A stretch of DNA of 64,000 nucleotides from Jeotgalibacillus soli (GCF_000829435.1 NZ_JXRP01000019.1:310001-374000); one strand, 5' to 3'; numbered from the stretch's first letter, positions 10,571 to 19,779 are shown. Made by a program: numbers and translations. Notes: generated from the sequence alone by a model not told the origin.

Positions 10571-11047
10571 TTATGACCTCGTTAGGCCGAATTCCTCCAG
10601 CAGTGCTGTTTGACGACCAAACATTTTCTCTTCATCCTTTTTGTCTATATGGTCATAACCCAGCAGATGAAGAAATCCATGAAGTGCTAAAAATCCAAGC
10701 TCTCTAGAAAAAGAATGATCATATTCTGTTGCTTGTTTTCTTGCTACCTCAACAGAGATAATGATATCCCCCAGCATACGCGGAATGTCTTCCCCACCAA
10801 CAATCCTCACTTCTCCCTCTCCTTCTTCCTCCATAGCAAATGATATAACATCTGTAGGCTGATCTTTTTGGCGGTATTCGCGATTTATTTCTTTGATGCG
10901 TTCGCTCGTCACAAATGTCACGGAGCATTCGCTGTCTGCAGGAATACCTTCTTTATTAGCAGCAAAATTTAATAAAGCTTGAACAAGTTCAGTATCCATA
11001 TCCTCCAGTTCATTCGTTTCGTCTAGAAAATCAATCTGTATCGTCAT
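10571..11047 (-). CDS. ybeY: Endoribonuclease YbeY (rRNA maturation)
   Basis: Metal-dependent RNase of the UPF0054 family, involved in 16S rRNA 3' maturation and 70S quality control. The zinc motif HGFLHLLGYDH is at about 124-134 of 158 residues, with the conserved DVISFAM upstream. The start overlaps the pgpH stop by 4 bases (ATGA). Confidence 0.95.
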   Translation of the reverse strand: MTIQIDFLDETNELEDMDTELVQALLNFAANKEGIPADSECSVTFVTSERIKEINREYRQKDQPTDVISFAMEEEGEGEVRIVGGEDIPRMLGDIIISVEVARKQATEYDHSFSRELGFLALHGFLHLLGYDHIDKKDEEKMFGRQTALLEEFGLTRS

Positions 11048-13197
11048 GCTTGCGCCTTCCTTTCTTGTTCTTTTTTAAATTCTGGATACTCAATTCTTGA
11101 ATGGAAAATCCCATTTAATGTCTCGCAGAATACCCGTTTGATGGTTTCGATTTCTTTTAAGGTTATGTCGCATTCATTGAATTGTCCGTCTTTTAATCGA
11201 TCCTGCACAATAGAATGTACTAACTCTTTAATTTTTTCCGATGTAGGATCTTTCATTGAACGAACTGCCGCTTCAACACTATCGGCTACTGAAATAACAG
11301 CTGTTTCTTTCGTTTGAGGCTTAGGTCCTGGATATCGGTAATCCTCCTCATACACATCTTCCCCATCGTTTTTTGCTTTATAATAAAAAAACTTTAAAAG
11401 CGTGGTACCGTGGTGCTGTTCTGCAATATCGACAAATTCCTTAGGCAATTTATACTTGCGAAGCATTTCAGCCCCCTCAAGGGAATGTGAGATTATAATA
11501 TCTCTTGATGCTTCAGGACTGAGACGATCATGAGGGTTTTGACTATTCATTTGGTTTTCAATAAAATAATGCGGTCGTTTCGTTTTACCAATATCATGAT
11601 AATAGCAGCCAACTCGAGCAAGCAAGCCATTTGCCCCAATTGCTTCACAAGCTGATTCTGCCAAATTGGCAACCATGACACTATGGTGATATGTACCTGG
11701 GGCTTCCGTCAAAATTCTTTTTAATAACGGATGATTCGGATTCGAAAGTTCAACTAACTTCATCATTGATAATATCCCAAATCCAGCTTCAAATAAAGGC
11801 AGCAAGCCGATCGTTAAAATAGATGCCATTAAGCCAGCAACACTTGCAAATAAGAAATAATAAAGAAAGTCCATAATTGTATATTGTACGTTTTCCATTA
11901 ATAACATCGAAAATAAGATCAGTACATTAGCAGCTCCTACAAATAACCCTGCTCTTAAAAAATGCGTTCTCCTTGTCGCATGTGATAGAAATAAAATTCC
12001 CGCCAGTCCACTAAATAAGAAATAAAGAGCAATTTCAACATTAATCGAGCCTGTAAGACTGTCATTAAAAACAATGCTGCCGCTAGCTGCCAGCAAAATC
12101 GTGACAACAAGTGCCAGTCTTGTATTTATCATACTTCGAATAAGCATGCTGGCAATGGCTACAGGAAATATATATCCTATTTCCATCAAATCTAATTCTC
12201 TCACAAGCTCTGTTACCTTCATTAAACTAAGTGTTAACAGAAAGATCATACTAACAAGCGTTAAGTAGTTTTGCTTTTTTTCCTCTTCAATATTCCATGA
12301 TGAAAAATGAAAATAAAGTACAGCAACAACAATAAAAGAAAATAACAAAACACCAAGCAATGGGGTAATCGTTTCATTATTCATTGTTAGACCGAGTGCT
12401 TCAAGCTGGCGATAGATATCGCGGTCAATTAAATAGCCTTCTTGAACAATTACTTGCCCCTCAAGGATTTGAACCGGATCGACTGCTCCTCTCGCTTGTT
12501 CTCTTATTGCCTCAGTCTGTTCTTCATCAAATATATTTGTTTCGACAATGGCAAATTGACCGAGTGCAGTTACCGCCTGTCTAAGATTTTCTTCTATGGA
12601 GAAGCTCAGCAGTTGATTTTCTATTTGGTTTCTACTTGCTGTAATTTCGTCCGCTTTAATCGGACTATCCATTGTTAAATCTATTTGATTCAACACGATA
12701 TTCTTGATGTTTTCAAGCTCTGAATCAGGTGTAGCTAATAATACTTCAAATACATGATCATCAATTGCTGTCGTAACGTTCTCAGACACATCAGCTGATA
12801 AGGCATCCTTTAAGTCTTCAAGCATGTCATCCGTGACTTGATCCGATGCGGCTCGATTGTCCTCCTGTTGTAAATCTATGTTAAACTCTGTAGCAAAGTC
12901 AAAGATTGACCCAATAAGTGATGTTCTATTATCCACAATTTCTGGCCGGAAAACATAAATGTCTGCCACTTCTGCTGCTGCACGTTGCTGTTCAATTTCA
13001 GTCCTCTGTTCATCTATAATCGTCTTGGGAGATCGAATCGTTTCTTCGGACACAGAAAACAAACGGATGTTATAGGTTTCAACCCGCACATTACTAAATA
13101 ACAATAAGAAAGTTAAGGCAGCTACAATTCCCAAAAGCAGCAACGTAAATAAACGATAACTAAGCAGTGTTCGTATTCGCCGAATCCAATACTCCAT
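11044..13197 (-). CDS. pgpH: 7TM-HD cyclic-di-AMP phosphodiesterase PgpH
   Basis: Membrane phosphodiesterase that degrades the second messenger c-di-AMP. The order is: one N-terminal membrane segment (17-35), an extracellular 7TMR-HDED domain (about 45-270), seven membrane segments (about 278-470), then a cytoplasmic HD domain. That domain has HHSVMVANLAE (504-514) and the metal-binding HD pair at 534-535 in YYHDIGK. The 717-residue length matches the family. A good SigA promoter lies about 100 bases upstream, and a terminator separates it from phoH, so it can be transcribed on its own. Confidence 0.95.
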   Translation of the reverse strand: MEYWIRRIRTLLSYRLFTLLLLGIVAALTFLLLFSNVRVETYNIRLFSVSEETIRSPKTIIDEQRTEIEQQRAAAEVADIYVFRPEIVDNRTSLIGSIFDFATEFNIDLQQEDNRAASDQVTDDMLEDLKDALSADVSENVTTAIDDHVFEVLLATPDSELENIKNIVLNQIDLTMDSPIKADEITASRNQIENQLLSFSIEENLRQAVTALGQFAIVETNIFDEEQTEAIREQARGAVDPVQILEGQVIVQEGYLIDRDIYRQLEALGLTMNNETITPLLGVLLFSFIVVAVLYFHFSSWNIEEEKKQNYLTLVSMIFLLTLSLMKVTELVRELDLMEIGYIFPVAIASMLIRSMINTRLALVVTILLAASGSIVFNDSLTGSINVEIALYFLFSGLAGILFLSHATRRTHFLRAGLFVGAANVLILFSMLLMENVQYTIMDFLYYFLFASVAGLMASILTIGLLPLFEAGFGILSMMKLVELSNPNHPLLKRILTEAPGTYHHSVMVANLAESACEAIGANGLLARVGCYYHDIGKTKRPHYFIENQMNSQNPHDRLSPEASRDIIISHSLEGAEMLRKYKLPKEFVDIAEQHHGTTLLKFFYYKAKNDGEDVYEEDYRYPGPKPQTKETAVISVADSVEAAVRSMKDPTSEKIKELVHSIVQDRLKDGQFNECDITLKEIETIKRVFCETLNGIFHSRIEYPEFKKEQERKAQA

Positions 13198-13293
13198 TTC
13201 AAATCACGCTCCAATAGATAAAGTGAGCGATAGCCCGAGGAAGCTCCCTTTAAGTAGAAATCAAGCCAATAATGTAAAATTATAGAATTTATT

Positions 13294-13322
13294 ATCATAA
13301 ATACCTACATTACTTTTGTCAG
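13294..13322 (-). promoter_or_regulatory. SigA promoter for pgpH-ybeY-dgkA
   Basis: On the minus strand CTGACA (13317-13322), exactly 17 bases, then TATGAT (13294-13299). Both boxes are one base from consensus. It points into pgpH, leaving a leader of about 90 bases with no obvious structure. Confidence 0.6.
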
Positions 13323-13375
13323 TAATCTTTCAACGTATACGGTTAGTATAGCAGATAAACTACATTGAAAAATGA

Positions 13376-13414
13376 AAAATCTGCCCATCTCCTGAAAGAA
13401 AATGAACAGATTTT
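13376..13414 (-). terminator. Terminator after phoH
   Basis: AAAATCTG pairs perfectly with CAGATTTT around a 23-base loop, followed by TTCATTTTTC on the minus strand. It starts 17 bases after the phoH stop. The long loop makes it moderate. Confidence 0.55.
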
Positions 13415-13430
13415 GTCTACTACTATTTCT

Positions 13431-14396
13431 TTATTTTGATTCTTTTTCCTCATAGGCTCCAATTATTCGTCCAACAAGAGGATGTCGTACAACGTCCGTT
13501 TGTTCTAAATAATTGAATGCTATGCCTTTGACATCCTTTAGAATATACTGAGCGGCTATCAGACCTGATTCTACACCTTTTGGCAGATCCACTTGACTTT
13601 GATCTCCAGTAATCACCATCTTTGAACCAAATCCAAGTCTTGTTAGAAACATCTTCATCTGTGCACGAGTAGTATTCTGAGCTTCATCCAATATGACAAA
13701 CGCGTCGTCAAGTGTTCGTCCACGCATATAAGCCAGCGGCGCGATTTCAATGGTTCCTCTTTCGATGAGGCGCTGTGTATGCTCTGCACCTAGAACATCA
13801 TTTAGCGCATCATATAAAGGCCGCAAATAAGGATCGACCTTTTCTTTTAAGTCACCGGGCAGAAAGCCTAGGCTTTCTCCGGCTTCAACAGCTGGCCTAG
13901 TTAAAATTATTCGCTTCACCTTGTTGCTTTTTAATCCGTGAACGGCCATTACAACAGCTAAATATGTTTTACCTGTCCCAGCAGGTCCAATTCCAAATAC
14001 AAGATCATGCTTTCGAATGGACGTAACATATTGACGCTGGCCCATGGTTTTCGCACGAATTGGCTTCCCATTTGCACTTTTTGTGATTTCTTCATCATAC
14101 ATCTCATCAAAATATTCAATGGTACCTCTTTGAGCTAGTTGGACCGCATACATAACATCTCTCTGGCTTATTTGCACACCCTTACGAATTACCTTTAACA
14201 GTTGAGTTAAAACCTGCTCGGCCAGCTCGATCTGTTCTTTAGCACCCGTAATGCGAATCGTCTCTCCTCTCGAAATAATGGACACCTGAAGTTCGTTCTC
14301 TATGGTTTTTAAGTGAGCATCTGCCGTCCCAAAAAGAGCCACAGCCTCATTTGGATCCTCTAATGGTAAATCAATGTTCATTCTTTCATCTGTCAT
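13431..14396 (-). CDS. phoH: PhoH family ATPase
   Basis: PhoH-like P-loop protein with a KH-like N-terminal region (about 15-70) and an ATPase core. The Walker A GPAGTGKT is at 137-144 and the Walker B DEAQN at about 237. Related to the helicase-type PhoH proteins; a role in RNA metabolism is likely but not proved. The start overlaps the yqfD stop (ATGA), so it is translationally coupled to the sporulation genes yqfC and yqfD. A terminator follows it. Confidence 0.94.
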   Translation of the reverse strand: MTDERMNIDLPLEDPNEAVALFGTADAHLKTIENELQVSIISRGETIRITGAKEQIELAEQVLTQLLKVIRKGVQISQRDVMYAVQLAQRGTIEYFDEMYDEEITKSANGKPIRAKTMGQRQYVTSIRKHDLVFGIGPAGTGKTYLAVVMAVHGLKSNKVKRIILTRPAVEAGESLGFLPGDLKEKVDPYLRPLYDALNDVLGAEHTQRLIERGTIEIAPLAYMRGRTLDDAFVILDEAQNTTRAQMKMFLTRLGFGSKMVITGDQSQVDLPKGVESGLIAAQYILKDVKGIAFNYLEQTDVVRHPLVGRIIGAYEEKESK

Positions 14397-15574
14397 TCGC
14401 GTGTCTCCTCGGTAAAAGGTTTTACTTCTGCAATATCCTCAATCGTTTGAAAATAGATTGTTAACTTAACTTTACCATTCTCAATTTGTTCATGCAAAAT
14501 TTTTTCATTTTGAATATGACCTATTCCTCCAATCAATGAAAGCACCTCTTTTCTTGCTACCTTCAAAGCGATGTTTATGGCTTGTTTTCGATCAATCGAC
14601 TCTTTTTTCCGTTCAACTTCTAAATAATGAACGTTAGAACGTCTAAAAGGAAGCTCTTTTCCAAATAATTTAAAATCATGTTCTGTTACCTCTTCAATTG
14701 ATCGCTTATATGGTACAGGCTTTATGTGCAAAGGAGGAGATCTCCAATCTTGAAAATGCAGGTACATTCTTGTAGTCTCTTCACCAGTTAATTCTTCTCT
14801 GGTCAAAGTTAAGGGCATTGCAACATTAACTTCATACCATGTCTCCGCTAATACAACTCCTTTGGAAGCAACTGCTTTCTGATCTTCTTCTCTTCCTACC
14901 AGACCGGAAACAATAATTTGACCTTTTTTCACCACACTATTCACTTTTTCAATTGGCTGCCCTGCTTCAATTAACATCGATTGAATCGTACCAGTTTTGG
15001 CAGCTACAATATGAGAAGGCTGATTATTCTCTTCAAATAACATGCCTTGCTTTTCTTTTAATCGAATGATTAACGTTGTTCCTTTCCATTCCATCCCCAT
15101 CCAGGAAAGCTTGTCTACATGCTTATATAAGGCAGAAGCAACATCATTTTCTTTAGGTAAAGACCGCTGCAAGCGACCAGACCGAATACCCTGTTCTTTT
15201 AATGCCTCTTTCACCTCCTGTTGTATTTCCGGGGTTGCTCCCGCCAATTCTATGGACCATAGAAACTGAGAAAGGACAATAACAATGCCGACTGCAATAA
15301 GCATCCATAATAAAAACGATCGAATAGTAAACATTTTTTTCGCAAAAAAAACCAGACCACCAGACTGTTTAAGATCGATTCGACATCCAGACCGATAAGC
15401 CGCCTTTCGAACTGCAGACAAAGATTGAATGGTAACCAAAAATTCTATTTTATTTGCCTGGATAACTTTAATTTGTCGCAGCGGTACACCAGCCTCGTGT
15501 AATCGTCGAATCACGATTGCATGAGCGTCTCCTTTGACGGTAACTAAAACGGTTCCTGGCAGTATTCTCTTCAT
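14393..15574 (-). CDS. yqfD: Sporulation protein YqfD
   Basis: Member of the YqfD sporulation family, a SigE-regulated mother-cell membrane protein in B. subtilis whose biochemical role is unknown. The N-terminal domain (1-75) resembles a repeated alpha-beta fold. One strong membrane segment lies at 86-109 (FLLWMLIAVGIVIVLSQFLW), then a long extracytoplasmic region. The start overlaps the yqfC stop by 4 bases. Length 393 is typical. Confidence 0.92.
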   Translation of the reverse strand: MKRILPGTVLVTVKGDAHAIVIRRLHEAGVPLRQIKVIQANKIEFLVTIQSLSAVRKAAYRSGCRIDLKQSGGLVFFAKKMFTIRSFLLWMLIAVGIVIVLSQFLWSIELAGATPEIQQEVKEALKEQGIRSGRLQRSLPKENDVASALYKHVDKLSWMGMEWKGTTLIIRLKEKQGMLFEENNQPSHIVAAKTGTIQSMLIEAGQPIEKVNSVVKKGQIIVSGLVGREEDQKAVASKGVVLAETWYEVNVAMPLTLTREELTGEETTRMYLHFQDWRSPPLHIKPVPYKRSIEEVTEHDFKLFGKELPFRRSNVHYLEVERKKESIDRKQAINIALKVARKEVLSLIGGIGHIQNEKILHEQIENGKVKLTIYFQTIEDIAEVKPFTEETRE

Positions 15575-15870
15575 TTAGGCTCTCCACCTTGCTGACGTCT
15601 ATAGCGGACTAGATCAATCTCACCTTTGATCGTCATTTCACCTGCTACCATGGATAGTATGGTCATAGAAGTTCCCTCCACCTCGATTCGGCCTCCGTGA
15701 ACTTCAATCCATATATGATCCACTTCCACTCGAAGCAAGCCTTTATGATTTTCAATATGTAAGAGGAAGGAACCAATCCATGTCATCCTAGGCAAATCAA
15801 ACAATAGATCATCAGGCAGATGCAAAGATTTTCCGACCCTTTGCTTTGCTTTCATCAGCCAATCAGACAT
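15571..15870 (-). CDS. yqfC: Sporulation protein YqfC (YabP/YqfC family)
   Basis: A 99-residue member of the YabP/YqfC family, which includes spore coat and cortex related mother-cell proteins. The family core LFDLPRMTWIGSFLLHIENH is at about 23-42. It heads the yqfC-yqfD-phoH chain. Its binding site GGAGAGGGGG lies in the 3' arm of a terminator hairpin, so translation should work best from a transcript that begins inside that hairpin. The candidate SigE promoter at 15896-15924 would produce such a transcript. Confidence 0.9.
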   Translation of the reverse strand: MSDWLMKAKQRVGKSLHLPDDLLFDLPRMTWIGSFLLHIENHKGLLRVEVDHIWIEVHGGRIEVEGTSMTILSMVAGEMTIKGEIDLVRYRRQQGGEPK

Positions 15871-15877
15871 ACAAAAA

Positions 15878-15920
15878 GAACCCCCTCTCCTCTCAACTAT
15901 ATGAGAAGGATTGGGGGTTC
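15878..15920 (-). terminator. Terminator of the nfeD-floA operon before yqfC
   Basis: GAACCCCC pairs with GGGGGTTC, extended inside by TCCT-TCTC with GAGA-GGA around an 8-base loop. TTTTTG follows on the minus strand. It starts 9 bases after the stop of the upstream membrane protein gene. Confidence 0.85.
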
Positions 15921-15924
15921 ATAA
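15896..15924 (-). promoter_or_regulatory. Candidate SigE promoter of yqfC inside the terminator
   Basis: On the minus strand TTATGAA (15918-15924), 14 bases, then CATATAGT (15896-15903), close to the SigE -10 CATAnnnT. Transcription would start near 15889, after the 5' arm of the hairpin. The -35 match is weak, so this rests mainly on the -10 and on known SigE control of yqfC in B. subtilis. Confidence 0.35.
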
Positions 15925-15929
15925 CTTTT

Positions 15930-16400
15930 TTAACGACGCATTCTCTGCGCATAGGATTTCTTTGCACGAGGAGGGCCCAGGATTTCTGATAAAATAATCC
16001 CGTTCACTAAATTTTGCTGATTTAAACCATCTTTAATGGATAAATTTTCAATATTTAATTTTTTAACAACCATTGCCGCTTGTTTACGATTTTCAAGTTC
16101 TTCTTTAAGGCGATTTTCTTCACGGGATAGAAACATTGAAGACGGTTCATCAACAGGAACTTTCTTCGGTTTTGAATTTTCTATATCTGATCGCTGTTTT
16201 TCATACTCTTTCTCCAATTCACTCGCTGAACGATCCAGCTGTTGTCCGAAATTTCTTGTGCGTTCGCGAGCAGGCCTTTGCTCAGTTTGCTTCTGTGCTG
16301 AAGGAACGGGCTTTGGTTGTGACTCTTCTACCTGCTTTTTCTTTTGATTATTGATCAAACCAACGATGGCTGCTATGACCATAAAGATTATCGCTTCCAT
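15930..16400 (-). CDS. Hypothetical membrane-anchored protein in the floA operon
   Basis: I do not recognise a characterised family. The 156 residues have an N-terminal membrane segment (3-16, AIIFMVIAAIVGLI), then a charged low-complexity stretch rich in K, Q, E and R (about 18-110). The C-terminus is compact and looks conserved, with NGIILSEILGPPRAKKSY (about 134-151). It lies 24 bases after floA and just before a terminator, so it is the last gene of the SigW-type nfeD-floA operon, the place of yqfB in B. subtilis. The predicted topology is one N-terminal anchor with a cytoplasmic tail. A role in lipid-domain function with flotillin is only suggested by position. Confidence 0.75.
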   Translation of the reverse strand: MEAIIFMVIAAIVGLINNQKKKQVEESQPKPVPSAQKQTEQRPARERTRNFGQQLDRSASELEKEYEKQRSDIENSKPKKVPVDEPSSMFLSREENRLKEELENRKQAAMVVKKLNIENLSIKDGLNQQNLVNGIILSEILGPPRAKKSYAQRMRR

Positions 16401-16424
16401 TTAGTGATCCTCCCTTCCGGATCA

Positions 16425-17432
16425 TCACTGCTCTTTCTTATTCTTTAAATCTTCTTTTTTTCCACCGGACGACATTTGGCCAATTGAATCTCTCATACCT
16501 GTATCGGCATCGATATTTTTATAATTCATGTAGTCCATAACACCAATGTTTCCTTCGCGAAGAGCTTCTGACATCGCTAGAGGTACTTCTGCTTCTGCTT
16601 CCACTACTTTTGCTCTCATTTCTTCTACGCGGGCCTTCATTTCTTGCTCTTGTGCTACGGCCATTGCACGACGCTCTTCCGCTTTTGCTTGAGCAATATT
16701 CTTATCAGCTTCAGCTTGTTCTTTTTGAAGCTCGGCACCGATATTTTTACCGATGTCAACATCAGCAATATCAATGGATAGAATTTCAAATGCTGTACCA
16801 GAGTCTAACCCTTTTCCTAATACGGTTTGAGAGATCATATCTGGATTTTCAAGTACTTTTTTATGGTCTAAACTTGAACCGATTGTGCTGATAATCCCCT
16901 CACCGACACGGGCTACAATGGTCTCTTCACCAGCACCACCGACAAGACGTTCGATATTAGCGCGCACTGTAATACGTGCTTTTGCCTTCACTTCAATCCC
17001 ATTCATAGCAACACCCGCGATAAAGGGTGTCTCGATTACTTTTGGATTAACACTCATTTGAACGGCCTGCAGTACGTCACGACCAGCCAGGTCAATCGCA
17101 GCACAACGCTCAAAGCTAAGCTCAATATTTGCACGCTGAGCCGCAATTAGTGCGTTTATTACACGGTCAACGTTACCACCAGCAAGATAGTGACTTTCAA
17201 GCTGATTAATAGACACATTAATACCTGCTTTTGATGCTTTAATCATTGGGTTAATGACGCGGTTCGGAATAACCCTTCTTAGTCTCATTCCGATTAAGGT
17301 GAAAATACTTACCTTAACACCTGCTGCTAATGCAGAAATCCATAATGCAACAGGAACAAAGGTAAACAACACGCTTAATAGAATAATTGCTACTGCGATA
17401 ATTACTACTAACATGATTGCTTCAACTGTCAT
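16425..17432 (-). CDS. floA: Flotillin-like protein FloA
   Basis: Membrane scaffold that marks functional microdomains. A hydrophobic N-terminal hairpin (about 5-50) is followed by the conserved block [14 protein letters not shown]. Then comes a PHB/SPFH-like region and a coiled coil rich in EA repeats (about 235-290). The sequence is very close to B. subtilis YqfA through the middle. I use the ATG at 17432 (335 residues). A GTG at 17441 is only 3 bases from the AAAGGAG site. It lies 22 bases after nfeD, sharing its SigW promoter. Confidence 0.95.
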   Translation of the reverse strand: MTVEAIMLVVIIAVAIILLSVLFTFVPVALWISALAAGVKVSIFTLIGMRLRRVIPNRVINPMIKASKAGINVSINQLESHYLAGGNVDRVINALIAAQRANIELSFERCAAIDLAGRDVLQAVQMSVNPKVIETPFIAGVAMNGIEVKAKARITVRANIERLVGGAGEETIVARVGEGIISTIGSSLDHKKVLENPDMISQTVLGKGLDSGTAFEILSIDIADVDIGKNIGAELQKEQAEADKNIAQAKAEERRAMAVAQEQEMKARVEEMRAKVVEAEAEVPLAMSEALREGNIGVMDYMNYKNIDADTGMRDSIGQMSSGGKKEDLKNKKEQ

Positions 17433-17454
17433 TTTAATCACTCACTCCTTTTAA

Positions 17455-18768
17455 TTAGTCAACTTCTCGAACAACAATTCGAGAACCTTCTACTTTTACT
17501 ACCTTAACATTTTTTTGCCTATCAATATAGCCGCCTTCTGTGACTGCATCGATTGGTTCATCATCAATAACAATTGTTCCGGAAGGACGAAGAGGTGTTC
17601 TGGTCACACCGATTTTCCCAATAAGCTCAAGTCGGTTAACGTTGGAAACATACCCACTCTCGGTGCTAGTTGAATCACTCAGAATGAACTTTTTTAAAAG
17701 ATGCAGATTTTTACCCAGGAATTTCACCATGATCACCATCCCAATTACTGCTACGAGCAGTGCAATAGAAAGGGCAATGCCCATAAACACGATACTGCTG
17801 CCCGCGAGCAAAATACTTGCCAGTACTGCAATTAAACCTATAATACCAACAATGCCACCTGGGATATAGAACTCTGCAATGATCAGCGCTACTCCAATTA
17901 AGAAAAGGAATACAACCTCAAACCCTGCTAAGCCAGCAACGAGGTGACCATAGAAAAATAGAAGCAACGACGATATTCCCATTATTCCAGGTACGCCAAA
18001 TCCAGGTGAGTACAGTTCAACCACAAGTCCTAATCCCGCAATAGAAAGTAGAATAGGCACAACGACTGGATGTGTAATAAAACGAGCCAAGTTTTCAAGG
18101 AAGGTCGGCTCGATTGTACGAACTTCAGCATCTGTATAACCTAGCTGATCCAACAATGCGTCAAGGTTCGCTACTGTTCCTTCAGAATACCCCACTTCAT
18201 ACGCCTTCGTTGCGGTTAAGGTCAACAGCTGTCTTTGAGGAAGGTCATACTCTGACAAGTCTATCGTTTCATCCGCCATTGCCATAGCAATTTTGGGATC
18301 CCGATTACTGGATTCAGCAGCTGTTTCCATAGCAGACAGCCAGTAGCTTTGAGCTTTATTATCTGCTTCATTTCCAGCGGAATCAATGATAGAGGCCGCG
18401 CCCATTTTTCCAGATTGAGTCATGTAGATCTCATCTGCATTGAGGGCAATATATGCACCTGCAGAGATTGCATCAGGATTCACAAAAGCAATCGTTTCTA
18501 ACTCTGTTTTATTGAAAATTTCTGATATTTCAGTTGCTGCAGTGACCGCACCGCCCGGCGTATTGATATCGAAAATAATCGCATCAGCATCCGCCTCTTC
18601 AGCTTCCTCTATCGATCGTTCTAAAAATGCGGCTAAGCCTCTTTCCACTTCTTTTTCCAGGGGCACTATATAAACAACTTCTTCTGCTGCTTTTACGGGT
18701 TGAAAAATCGAGGCAAAGGAAAACACGATAGCAAACATTAGAAAGAATAGTGTACCTTTACGAATCAA
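17455..18768 (-). CDS. nfeD: NfeD family protein, long form with serine protease domain (YqeZ)
   Basis: Membrane protein partnered with flotillin. It has a signal peptide (1-27, ending VKA), then a ClpP-like serine protease domain (about 30-225) with INTPGG and the nucleophile S102 in AISAGAYIA. Four or five membrane segments follow (about 235-370), and the C-terminal OB-fold NfeD domain covers about 380-437. The start is TTG at 18768 with GGGGG about 7 bases upstream. It is the first gene of the nfeD-floA operon under a SigW promoter. Confidence 0.94.
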   Translation of the reverse strand: MIRKGTLFFLMFAIVFSFASIFQPVKAAEEVVYIVPLEKEVERGLAAFLERSIEEAEEADADAIIFDINTPGGAVTAATEISEIFNKTELETIAFVNPDAISAGAYIALNADEIYMTQSGKMGAASIIDSAGNEADNKAQSYWLSAMETAAESSNRDPKIAMAMADETIDLSEYDLPQRQLLTLTATKAYEVGYSEGTVANLDALLDQLGYTDAEVRTIEPTFLENLARFITHPVVVPILLSIAGLGLVVELYSPGFGVPGIMGISSLLLFFYGHLVAGLAGFEVVFLFLIGVALIIAEFYIPGGIVGIIGLIAVLASILLAGSSIVFMGIALSIALLVAVIGMVIMVKFLGKNLHLLKKFILSDSTSTESGYVSNVNRLELIGKIGVTRTPLRPSGTIVIDDEPIDAVTEGGYIDRQKNVKVVKVEGSRIVVREVD

Positions 18769-18810
18769 ATAAATCCCCCCTTCTTGAACTTAAATACTCT
18801 TATTAGTATG

Positions 18811-18836
18811 TACGCAGGAATCTCAAGAAAGTTTCA
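18811..18836 (-). promoter_or_regulatory. SigW promoter of nfeD-floA
   Basis: On the minus strand TGAAAC (18831-18836), 16 bases, CGTA (18811-18814). This is the exact ECF SigW consensus, and the orthologous yqeZ-yqfA operon is SigW-dependent in B. subtilis. It lies 43 bases before the start codon. Confidence 0.85.
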
Positions 18837-18904
18837 AAAAGTTTGCAGGTTGTGCAAAAAAAAGCTGATCCCTCTACATTGTGCCTTAACATCAATCAGT
18901 AATC

Positions 18905-18933
18905 AAGCCGTGATAGGCAACCCATCACGGCTT
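18905..18933 (-). terminator. Hairpin after yqeY
   Basis: A perfect 10-bp stem AAGCCGTGAT/ATCACGGCTT has a 9-base loop. The T run after it on the minus strand is poor (GATTACTG), so it is a weak or 3'-protecting terminator. Confidence 0.55.
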
Positions 18934-18975
18934 GTTTATTAATTGACTGAAAACAAATGTATGTGATCAGCTATT

Positions 18976-19422
18976 TTATGATAATTGCTGCTGAACAAGT
19001 GCATTCACTCGTCCACCATCCGCTTTGCCTTTTACTTTCGGCATGACCGCATTCATTACCTTACCCATATCAGCCTTAGTTGATGCTTGAACTTCCTCAA
19101 TCGTTTCAGCAACAATTTGAGATAGTTCCTCATCTGTCAACTGACGAGGCATATAGGTTTCAATTAGCGCAATCTCGGATACAAGCTTATCAGCTAAGTC
19201 ATCACGACCAGCTTTTTTGAATTCTTGGAAAGAGTCTTTCCTCTGCTTAAGTTCACGTGAAAGAACAGTCAGTGCTTCATCTTCAGCAAGATCTTGCTTA
19301 CCGAGCTTAATTGCCTCATTTTGCAAGGATGCTTTGACCATACGAATGACAGAAAGTTTATCTTTCTCTTTGTTTTTCATCGCTATTTTCATGTCTTGAT
19401 TAAGACGCTCAAGAAGACTCAA
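18976..19422 (-). CDS. yqeY: YqeY/GatB-like domain protein
   Basis: A 148-residue member of the YqeY family, related to the tail of GatB, thought to bind tRNA; its role is not settled. The start is a TTG at 19422, giving [11 protein letters not shown] and matching the B. subtilis start and length, with GAGGGTG 6 bases upstream. The GTG at 19431 overlaps the binding site. It lies 22 bases after rpsU, with which it is co-transcribed. Confidence 0.92.
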   Translation of the reverse strand: MSLLERLNQDMKIAMKNKEKDKLSVIRMVKASLQNEAIKLGKQDLAEDEALTVLSRELKQRKDSFQEFKKAGRDDLADKLVSEIALIETYMPRQLTDEELSQIVAETIEEVQASTKADMGKVMNAVMPKVKGKADGGRVNALVQQQLS

Positions 19423-19444
19423 TTCAGGCACCCTCTATTCCAAA

Positions 19445-19618
19445 TTAGAACTTACGCTTTCTTGCTGCTTCAGACTTTTTCTTACGCTTCACGCTTGGCT
19501 TTTCATAGAATTCGCGTTTTCTGAACTCTTGTAAAGTTCCAGCCTTTGATGTAGTCTTTTTGAAGCGGCGAAGAGCATCTTCAATCGATTCGTTTTTACG
19601 AATAACCGTTTTCGACAT
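19445..19618 (-). CDS. rpsU: 30S ribosomal protein S21
   Basis: A 57-residue basic protein of the small subunit platform. The ATG at 19618 has GGGAGGGAAA upstream and gives [20 protein letters not shown], the family start. The C-terminus is the usual Lys/Arg-rich tail. It is first in the rpsU-yqeY unit, driven by a strong promoter at 19751-19779 through a 130-base leader containing two hairpins. Confidence 0.97.
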   Translation of the reverse strand: MSKTVIRKNESIEDALRRFKKTTSKAGTLQEFRKREFYEKPSVKRKKKSEAARKRKF

Positions 19619-19698
19619 CTCTCTTTCCCTCCCTCCGAACACACTACACTTACAAGTTCAAGCAAAGAGAATAACAAGCAGTTATCCTTCATTGCATG

Positions 19699-19741
19699 CA
19701 GTAAGATAGGGATACTTACTGGCATTCATGGATGACCCATG
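19699..19741 (-). promoter_or_regulatory. Two hairpins in the rpsU leader
   Basis: CATGG/CCATG (19727-19741, 5-base loop) is at the predicted 5' end. CAGTAAG/CTTACTG (19699-19721, 9-base loop) follows at once. They could stabilise the mRNA or bind a regulator; no function can be read from the sequence. Confidence 0.45.
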
Positions 19742-19750
19742 TACTTATCT

Positions 19751-19779
19751 AGTATAATATAACGTCCGTTTTCGGTCAA
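19751..19779 (-). promoter_or_regulatory. SigA promoter of rpsU-yqeY
   Basis: On the minus strand TTGACC (19774-19779), 17 bases, TATACT (19751-19756). Each box is one base from consensus. Confidence 0.75.
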
